Of a stretch of DNA of 64,000 bases, positions 56,526-64,000 are shown in pieces. The notes beneath the pieces were generated by a model. That model was given only the letters and a program-made list of their open reading frames with translations. It made no database searches and was not told the DNA's origin. The position numbers and the translations under genes were made by a program. Numbering within the stretch: the first letter of the stretch is position 1; the number at the start of each line of letters is the position of its first letter. This DNA comes from Halichondria panicea (taxonomy: Eukaryota > Porifera > Demospongiae > Suberitida > Halichondriidae), in NCBI RefSeq assembly GCF_963675165.1, contig NC_087383.1, positions 4,060,979 to 4,124,978 of the forward strand, written 5' to 3'.

Positions 56526-59500
56526 ATGGCTAGCCTACTTCTTTTTGCCGTCATTTTTAGCCTTTACTTTGGTCCCTCGTTCACCACTAACAAAGACTGG
56601 AACTATCTGAATGTTCCTTGCAGTGAAGGAAATGTATCCTTTGAAGCATTGAGAACTGTAACTAGCAAGACAGATATACACCTGGATCACTGTACATTTG
56701 ATCTGAGGTCCCTGCTAAATATTTCAGACATAAACGACCTTCGTATTATTGGCAGTGGTGATGGCACAGTGATTAACTGTACAAGTGGCAATGCTGGTCT
56801 ATTGTTCACAAGGATTACTAACCTTCTGTTGGAGAGTTTGATTATACGCAATTGTGGAGTAAAAGTGCATGGTGATGATGGGTTGCAACTTGCTAGCGTT
56901 CAAATCGTGGAAGGTAAAAAAGTAACCATCATGAATGTGACTATAGAAAATGGTACAGGAACTGGTTTATCTCTTGTCAACATTAAGGGTGCTGTGATGA
57001 TTGAGAATTGCATATTTCGCCACAATCTATATTATGTAGATCGAATGTATCGTGCTGGGAATACTATATATAATGACTTTACCCAAAGAGGTGGAGGTAT
57101 GCAAATAATTCTTGGAAGCCAAATTATTAAAAAACACTGCAATAGTACATATAGCATTCAAGGGTGCCAGTTTTTGTACAATTATGCTTCCAGTGGGGGA
57201 GGTCTATTTGTTATGATTTCTCATGCAAATAACAATTGTGTTATTATTGAAAATAGTACCTTTACTGAGAATAGATGCCAAAATGGTGGAGGCGGAGTAC
57301 AGTTTGGCTATGCAGTTCCTCGTCATCGTTTCTCACAAAAAGTAAAAGCAAACTTAATTATATTCCAAAACTGTATGTTTAAAGGCAATGCAGCTGGGTA
57401 TGGTGGAGGAGCATCAATATTCTCTTCTTTGCATTTGAAAAACATGATTAAGCTGGAAGATTGTTTATGGACTAGAAATACTGCCACTAAGCATGGAATG
57501 GCCCTTGATATTGCTACTGCTCCTTGGGAGACATATAATAGGGCTGATGATTTTCCTAATCTTACACCTACGTTCAGATGTTGTAGTTTTACAAACCATA
57601 CTCATTCTGCTTTTCTCAGCAGCCCGAAAAGTGTTTTCACCGTAACAAGATACCAGGTAACTTTTGAGGGGGAAATACTTTTTGAAAGAAACAATGGTAC
57701 TGCAATTGAGGCCACATCAGCTGAACTGAATTTCGCTAAACAATCGAATGTTAAATTTATTAACAATCAAGGAATCGACGGTGGGGCATTGAGATTGAAA
57801 GGAGTATCCATGATGATTGTTCAGAAGTATTCTACAATTTTGTTTTGGAAAAATAGGGCTGTGAAAAGTGGAGGTGCCATATACGTTGATTCTTCTGACA
57901 GACTTTCTGAGCCTTTTTGTTTTATTAAGACCAAAAGCATCAAAAACCAAACTTTCTTCGTATTCAAAGATAATACAGCAGGTTTTGAAAATTCTCGACA
58001 AAGAGGTGACTCAATATATGCTTCATCTATTTTGCCCTGTCTTGAAAGATGTTCACATGATTTTCTATATAACGTGTCAGTGCCAGAAGCGTTAGAATGC
58101 ATGGGTAACTTCGTATTTGAGGCAGTAAGTTCTAGACGACAGCTTATCTCTGCACCACATCATTTTTCAAGAATTGATTTAGCGAGTGAGCAAGATTTAA
58201 TGTGTATGTTGTTTATGGTGAATGAAACAATTTACTCAAACCAGAATTACGTTGTGATGAATGTCGAGGACTGTATTGATATGCACGGATGTTTGAAAGC
58301 CATACCTGGCAAAACTACCAAGATACCTCTTAAACTAGTGGATGAACTTTGTGGAGAAGTTATTTTTCATATATCAGTAGAAGTGTTGAATTCAAACAAT
58401 GGAAGTATATTTATTGATTCAACACACTCAATAATTACCAACAATTTTATCACAATATATGGAAATCCAAATGACTTCGGCACTTTACAGTTTTCTGCTC
58501 CTGGAGTATCTTGTGTCAAACTGTCTGTCAAATTAGATGATTGCCCCCCTGGTTATATACATGATAATATCAGTAAGAGTTGTGTGTGTTCTTCGGCTAC
58601 ACTATTAAGCTATGATGGAATTGAGAAGTGCAGCGAAACTAACTTCACAGCGTACGTACATCATGGGTATTGGTTGGGATACACCATTAATAAGACTAAG
58701 ACACAACAGGACCGCTTAGCTTCTGCGATATGCCCCAAAGGTTTTTGCATCACTACATTTTCCTCAGCTGAACACCCACTAACAAATGTATCTTTGGACG
58801 ATTTGAGCCCATACATCTGTAATGAAAAAAGAAAAGGCATTATTTGTGGCAGTTGCAAAAAACATAACTCTGCATATTATCGCTCTTCTTCATTCTCATG
58901 CAAACCCAATAATTTGTGCTACCTGGGATGGTTATTCTACATTCTGTCCGAGATAATTCCGGTAACTGTTTTGTTCTTTATTGTCATTTACTTCAACTTG
59001 TCATTCACATCTGGTGCCTTGAATGGTGTTATTTTCTTCATGCAAATAATAGATACTTTTAAAATCGATGGTGAAAACTTTATACAATTCACTAAAGAAG
59101 TAAAACAACTGGCACGGATTCACAAGCTTGTTTATCGTGTATTTCTACTCAAATTTGTTGCTCTTGAAGAAGCTTCGTTTTGCCTTTGGGAAGGTGCTAC
59201 TGCCCTTGACATGCTAGCGTTTAGGTATGTCACTATCATGTACAGCTTGTTTCTAGTAATTGTTACCGTCATCTTCCTAAAGAAATGTACATTCCGACTT
59301 CGCTGTTATCAGGTATCAAAACAGTTAAAAAATGAACAGCTAAACTTGAAGCATTCCATACTTAATGGACTGTCAGCATTTCTGGTGATGAGTTACTCTG
59401 AATGCACACGAGTGTCTCTGATGATTCTAACTACTGGAACACTGACCGTTGGGCCTACAACTAAACAAAAGTTTGAGCCTGTCGTCTTCTATAATGGAGA

Positions 59501-60218
59501 GTATTCCTACATGGGTGAAGAGCATTTGAAGTATGCGTTGCCAGCCGTTTTTTTTCTGTTTACGATTGTAGCTGTACCTCCAATGCTTTTGATTGTCTAC
59601 CCACTGTGTTACAAACTGTTCGCTTTGCTGAGGATAAATGAATCAAAGTGTGTCCAAATTACATGTAAGGTCATTCCCTTAGAGAAAATCAAGCCGATGT
59701 TCGATTCCATTCAGGGTGCATTCAAGGACCAATATCGTTTCTTTGCTGGGCTGTATTTTGTTTATCGACTCGGTGCTTCTCTTACCTTTTCGTTCCCAAG
59801 CGCTTTGAAAACATATTACACTGCTACTAGTGCTCAGCTGATATTCATTTTGATGGTACATGCAGTGTGTTGTCCTTACCGACAAAAGTGGCACAACATT
59901 TTGGATGCCCTCTTGTTCTCAATCCTAGCCATGATCAATGCAATATCGTTCTTCAATTATGAACGTAATCAATCGGATGTAACATATTTAGCAGGAGTTC
60001 AATGCGTACTAATTTTACTTCCATTGGTATATTTGGTCATATACACCACATACAACATTTATGTAAAGATTAAGACTGCCATGGCCTCATGCTCAAAAAG
60101 AAACGATACAGAAGACGAAGATGACGATTTAAATGGGATTTTAGATATGGTTGATGCAAGAATTATTGAACACCGTCAAGCAGATGTTGGGGAAACAAAT
60201 GATTACATGTTATACTGA
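56526..60218 (+). CDS. Secreted beta-helix, multi-pass membrane receptor-like protein, copy B
   Basis: A 1230-residue single-exon paralogue of 11784-15479, with the same start context, signal peptide, beta-helix rungs, cysteine cluster and about eight or nine membrane segments. Only about twenty substitutions separate the proteins; several fall in the last membrane segments (FLFTIVAVPPMLL against FLFTIVVVPPILL). Near the C-terminus copy B has HRQAD in place of QED. Two extra bases at about 60212 turn the LLKAK ending into LY and stop. Long identical stretches imply recent duplication or ongoing gene conversion. A surface receptor role is inference. Confidence 0.93.
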   Translation: MASLLLFAVIFSLYFGPSFTTNKDWNYLNVPCSEGNVSFEALRTVTSKTDIHLDHCTFDLRSLLNISDINDLRIIGSGDGTVINCTSGNAGLLFTRITNLLLESLIIRNCGVKVHGDDGLQLASVQIVEGKKVTIMNVTIENGTGTGLSLVNIKGAVMIENCIFRHNLYYVDRMYRAGNTIYNDFTQRGGGMQIILGSQIIKKHCNSTYSIQGCQFLYNYASSGGGLFVMISHANNNCVIIENSTFTENRCQNGGGGVQFGYAVPRHRFSQKVKANLIIFQNCMFKGNAAGYGGGASIFSSLHLKNMIKLEDCLWTRNTATKHGMALDIATAPWETYNRADDFPNLTPTFRCCSFTNHTHSAFLSSPKSVFTVTRYQVTFEGEILFERNNGTAIEATSAELNFAKQSNVKFINNQGIDGGALRLKGVSMMIVQKYSTILFWKNRAVKSGGAIYVDSSDRLSEPFCFIKTKSIKNQTFFVFKDNTAGFENSRQRGDSIYASSILPCLERCSHDFLYNVSVPEALECMGNFVFEAVSSRRQLISAPHHFSRIDLASEQDLMCMLFMVNETIYSNQNYVVMNVEDCIDMHGCLKAIPGKTTKIPLKLVDELCGEVIFHISVEVLNSNNGSIFIDSTHSIITNNFITIYGNPNDFGTLQFSAPGVSCVKLSVKLDDCPPGYIHDNISKSCVCSSATLLSYDGIEKCSETNFTAYVHHGYWLGYTINKTKTQQDRLASAICPKGFCITTFSSAEHPLTNVSLDDLSPYICNEKRKGIICGSCKKHNSAYYRSSSFSCKPNNLCYLGWLFYILSEIIPVTVLFFIVIYFNLSFTSGALNGVIFFMQIIDTFKIDGENFIQFTKEVKQLARIHKLVYRVFLLKFVALEEASFCLWEGATALDMLAFRYVTIMYSLFLVIVTVIFLKKCTFRLRCYQVSKQLKNEQLNLKHSILNGLSAFLVMSYSECTRVSLMILTTGTLTVGPTTKQKFEPVVFYNGEYSYMGEEHLKYALPAVFFLFTIVAVPPMLLIVYPLCYKLFALLRINESKCVQITCKVIPLEKIKPMFDSIQGAFKDQYRFFAGLYFVYRLGASLTFSFPSALKTYYTATSAQLIFILMVHAVCCPYRQKWHNILDALLFSILAMINAISFFNYERNQSDVTYLAGVQCVLILLPLVYLVIYTTYNIYVKIKTAMASCSKRNDTEDEDDDLNGILDMVDARIIEHRQADVGETNDYMLY

Positions 60219-61134
60219 AAGCGAAGTAGGAAAGTGTCAACAATTAATATTCCCAGTAGATTCATAATAATTATTCCCAATGAATAATGCATATAAATCA
60301 TGACTACAATCACTGTACTTGTGCTTCACATGTAGTAAGATTCGTAAAAATTATGTCATCATAATGCACATATCTCTTCATACATTTATCTTGAATTGAT
60401 GTTAGCTAGATCTAGATCTATATAAATCTGCTAGTCTGTTTTAATCATATTCTGTGGCAGTATTGTATTCATAGCACCAGCTAAGCGGAGAATAGAAATG
60501 AACAATAGATCAGAATGAACAATAGATCAGAACTTGGAGAGAAAGTTGCAATAAATTGACAACATAACTACAATTCCAGTTATAATTAAATGCAGCGATA
60601 TATAAATAAATGTTCCAATTGTGGTACTGGGCAGCAAAAAGTAAAAATGTGAATGGAATATTCAGTATTCGAATCACGAAGAACAATAATTAATATTAGG
60701 GGATCAAGAGAAGGACTCCATTGACATAGTCTATTTTGCATGGTATCTTGTTACTGTACGTGTAGCTATAGAGGGTGTGCATGCGTGTGCATGCATGTGG
60801 CCGTTTGCATGGATCAGCTGGAAGCAAGAAAAAATAATTATGCCTAAACATGCATGCATGTGAGGAAGACTTGAAATTTCATTTGGAAATAGCATGCAGT
60901 ATACATGTATATAGGCATCCTAGCCTCTGAGTTGTCTTTTTCCTAGGTCGCCAACTAGGCATTTTGCAAGAACAACACACTTATTAGTTAAAGTTACTTC
61001 ACTTAATGATGAATGCATTGCTGCATGGATATTCTTGACAAATTTTTATAGTGTGTCCATTTTTTATTGAGACTATAGCTACCGGATCATCAGGGTCTAT
61101 GTATGCCAATAACTGTGCCCCCCCTTCCTTTTTA
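60219..61134. other. Intergenic, no gene seen (block B)
   Basis: 3' flank equivalent to 15480-16440, AT-rich. It differs from block A by duplicated GAACAATAGATCAGAA (60500-60531) and by added GCATG units. Confidence 0.6.
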
Positions 61135-61144
61135 CAGACATGCA

Positions 61145-61720
61145 GGCCTCACTACTGTCACCAGGTGTTTGCTTCATGGGTGAGGGGTACGGACAGTTTG
61201 CCATGGCTCAGCGAGTGGAGGAAGTGGCTATTGAATTCAGAACATCTCAACTCCTACAAGTCAACACTCAGGTATAATGTAATGTGGTTCACATTAAGGA
61301 ACTATTATAATTATAGAGAGTTCATATTTCTCTTATTGCTGTGTTAATTCTGTTGCTGTGACTACTTTGAGTTGTCATGCATAACCCCCAATCGATGGCA
61401 CACCGTCGTCATAGCAAAATGAGTATAGTTATATAACTTATGTGCCTGGCTATCACAGTACATTTGCATCGTTTCTGCAGCGCTGCTGCTGTACACTTTG
61501 CAAGTACACAAGTATACCACCTAGTGCAGTGCACACATGCATATCCCACTGATTATAGTGCACTCTCCAGCTCAACACTGACTGTGAACGATGAGGCCAT
61601 AAACCCCCTAGTCTCAGGAGGACCCCCACAGGCCTCCTGATGGGCGGGTCACCTGGTCAGACCAGTGCCGTGGTGGGAGAGAGTTTGAGAATGTGTGAGG
61701 AACTTGCAATATTTATAACG
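61145..61720 (+). pseudogene. Laminin-G exon remnants, block B
   Basis: 61145-61271 encodes FMGEGYGQF..IEFRTSQLLQVNTQ. The next exon is mostly deleted: sequence jumps at about 61387 from the intron to NRWHTVV-coding sequence. 61557-61720 keeps STLTVNDEAINPL but is interrupted by an inserted GGACCCCCACAGGCC stretch and loses frame. The second laminin-G domain of block A is absent. Confidence 0.72.
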
Positions 61721-61785
61721 GATGATGAGGAATACTATATACTTACTCTAGAACAACCACCCACCATTTGAACTTACCCTAATGA

Positions 61786-62400
61786 AAATTTTGCACGAGA
61801 AGCCATGCAATAAGTGACCCCCAAAATTCTTGTGGTTCGATAACTTTATGAGTTTCGGGATAATTTGAGGGGGGCGTGTATTTTGTGTGTTGATCTCACT
61901 TGGAATGACCCAATGGCATATATATAATTATAATTATGATGATCGTTATTAATCTTGCTGCCTTCTCTGTATTCAGTATGCACTGCATGGAAATGTGTAG
62001 TCCTTATATTAATCCCACGCTGAAAGTGCTGCTTTGTATAATTATACTCTCTCCTTCACAAAATGGTGTTGGTACATGTACGTACGTCATGTGATTACAG
62101 TTGCTTAATTAAGTTTCTTGGCAATTTTGAGAGGCCACTAATAGCAAGAGTTCATAAGTTCATAATAAAAGAGAGGGAGTATCTAACGTAGCATAACATG
62201 TATTTGGAAAGTAACGTAACTTCTTGCTTTGCTATTTGCCTCGAGGCAGAAAAAATGTAATTGGCCAAATCATTAGTTGATAACGCGTTTCAGACAGGGT
62301 GTAACGTTACACTCTGAATACATTTGATGGAAGGTAACGATATGCTCGATATACTCTCTCTCTTTTATTATGGACTCTTGACAGATTGTTGTCAGCTAGA
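61786..62400. other. Block B-specific junction sequence
   Basis: No gene. The first half has no match elsewhere in the window. 62120-62390 resembles 30985-31265 of relic unit 2 (GAGAGGCCACTAATAGCAAG, then ACGTAGCATAACATG). Confidence 0.55.
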
Positions 62401-64000
62401 GCTAGAGGAGGAATGTTTGTGCTCAAACTTCAAATTTTACTTTAATGACCCCTTTACCTGTCAATATCAATTGCAATGTTGTTTGGGAGCAGATCTTTAC
62501 CAAATACATATTATGTTTTCATACCTCCTAGATTGAATGAGAAGAAGTCCAGTCCTCTAGACAGTATCAGAGGGCCTCCCTCGTTCCTATACCATCCACA
62601 GAGGTGAGAGATACACATGTGCAGTACAAGTTTAGAATATTCAGTGGCCTTTAATCAAAATAGATCTACTATTTGCTAGGCATTACTTTTTTGCTAGTGA
62701 GCTGCATTTCAGAGCATTTAGCAATTGATCATGTATATACTGTATGATCTATGCTCTGAATAGCCGATCTGATAGTGTACGTACTGTGTGATTGCAGCTG
62801 TATGTACACATACGCTACTATCTCTTTATAATAGTTATTGCAACAACCCTGATAGCAGATGCCTATTTAATACCTAACTACAGTCCAACTTTAGATTACC
62901 TTTATCTCAAAGTGGGAGAATACTGTTAAATTTCATTGCCAGATGTTCTGTAGTTGACTGTACATGCACGTCACTATTGTATGTCGAGTATTCTCCACCT
63001 GGCAGCAACTTATTGATGTTCCCCTATCAGGTTGAGGAGAAGAGTGAAACCATTCGATGTCTAGAGGATGACCTGCTGAGGGAGTTGGAGCAGAAGCTGC
63101 TCGAGAGGTCTCAAATCATGGACCTGGGTGTCGTGGCTGAGCTGTAGTGAGAATTGGAACTGGCCAACAGCAAGGCAGGTGTGAGTTTAGTATATTTGTA
63201 TATGTATTATGTATACATTCGGTGAACACTGTATAATTTATGCATGTACCTGCAGTACATGTAACTACTGTACAGCTGTTTGCATTATAGACCTTGCTAA
63301 ATCATTTACTGCATTACCACAAAACCACCATACAATGTTGCTATGCAAATAAATAGTATAAATACATGTACATGCATGTAGTACCGTATAGCGGGTAATT
63401 TTCGTGGGGCAAAATATTCGTGGTTTTCGTGGTTGGTGGTCTAACCAGGAATATTTTACCCACGAATGAAGCGACCTTGCCTACAATCCAAGCAGCAACC
63501 ACGAAAATATTATTACCCACGAAATGTCTCAATATTGCTGAACCACGAATATTTTGTCCCCCGAAAATTACCCGCTATACGGTATAGTAATGATGGCTTC
63601 TAGAACTAGACTATACAAAAATAGCAGAGGAGGTTGGCCACGCATCATCAATCATGTGAAATTCCTAAGGTCTCTGCTCACGTTACCATAGATACCGAAT
63701 AACTGTAATATAAAAAAGTTATGGATACTCTTGCTTTGCTGACTTGTAACACCAGACTAGCTGTGTCTGTTGTCTGGCTGGACCAAGATTAGCTAGACTA
63801 TAGGGTAGAGTATAGTTCAGCGGTGCTGTATGTAGCTTGCATTGTACTGGCTGGCAAGAATCTAGTAAACACTGTATGCACTGATAACTCGCCAGAATAG
63901 AGGGGATCGCTGGGGATCGGGTTGGTTAATGAATACTTTATATTCAAAGTAGCCAGAGAGATACATAAATGTCAGTCTCCAATGATCGTGCAACACCATC
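62400..64000 (+). pseudogene. Kinesin-like gene remnants, unit 4 (partial)
   Basis: Matches 22030-23370: an exon at about 62533-62605 (KKSSPLDSIRGPPSFLYH) and the coiled-coil exon at 63030-63178 (VEEKSETIRCLEDDLLRELE), where unit 1 has a TGA and this copy has TAG TGA. It is cut by the window end. Confidence 0.65.
63384..63582. mobile_element. 199-bp MITE absent from block A
   Basis: CCGTATAGCGGGTAATTTTC at the left and GAAAATTACCCGCTATACGG at the right are perfect inverted ends. TA is duplicated at 63382-63383 and 63583-63584. Block A at 22935-22950 reads GTAGTATAGTAATG with no insertion, so this is the empty site. Confidence 0.95.

Larger units (their letters stand above)
53757..64000 (+). 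repeat. Segmental duplication block B
   Basis: Second copy of the block at 8975-23370, in the same orientation. It is collinear to about 61785, then jumps: 61786-62400 is different (its second half resembles 30985-31265), and 62400-64000 matches 22030-23370. It runs off the window end. Differences inside coding sequence are few; flanks differ mainly by short palindromic indels. Confidence 0.92.

Overview
The window is animal nuclear DNA, most likely from a sponge (probably a demosponge). The reasons are intron-containing genes with canonical GT/AG borders, several of them short; DEATH-NACHT-LRR innate immune receptors of the type expanded in sponges; a pair of large secreted beta-helix plus multi-pass membrane proteins; a recognisable EFR3 homologue; and AT-rich, palindrome-rich noncoding DNA packed with short non-autonomous transposons. 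The species call is inference; no database was searched.

Layout. 1-8860: a huge imperfect inverted repeat (foldback-type element) whose outer arms are arrays of ~145-170 bp units. 8975-23370: duplication block A, with a transposon-rich leader carrying relics of the receptor gene, the intact 1231-residue beta-helix/membrane gene (11784-15479), broken laminin-G exons, a deleted NLR relic on the minus strand, and decayed kinesin-like exons. 26906-49755: three DEATH-NACHT-LRR genes on the minus strand (NLR1, NLR2, frame-broken NLR3), each lying just downstream of plus-strand kinesin-like relic exons, so an NLR plus relic unit has been copied repeatedly. NLR2 is head-to-head with an EFR3-like gene (39093-43012), 218 bp between start codons; EFR3 appears truncated at its 3' half. 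52094-52909: a single-exon NNMT-family methyltransferase pseudogene. 53757-64000: duplication block B, repeating block A from the leader through the beta-helix gene (56526-60218), laminin-G relics and kinesin-like relics.

Functionally the window is an immune/receptor gene cluster growing by segmental duplication: cytosolic NLR sensors next to nearly identical putative surface receptors. The paired duplicates also work as a natural experiment. Comparing blocks A and B reveals a clean empty site for one MITE, and a recurring class of 4-bp insertions that create palindromes (CA to CATGCA, ATAT to ATAATTAT). I consider that the most unusual signal here, together with the foldback element and an intronic minisatellite built from copies of a splice acceptor.
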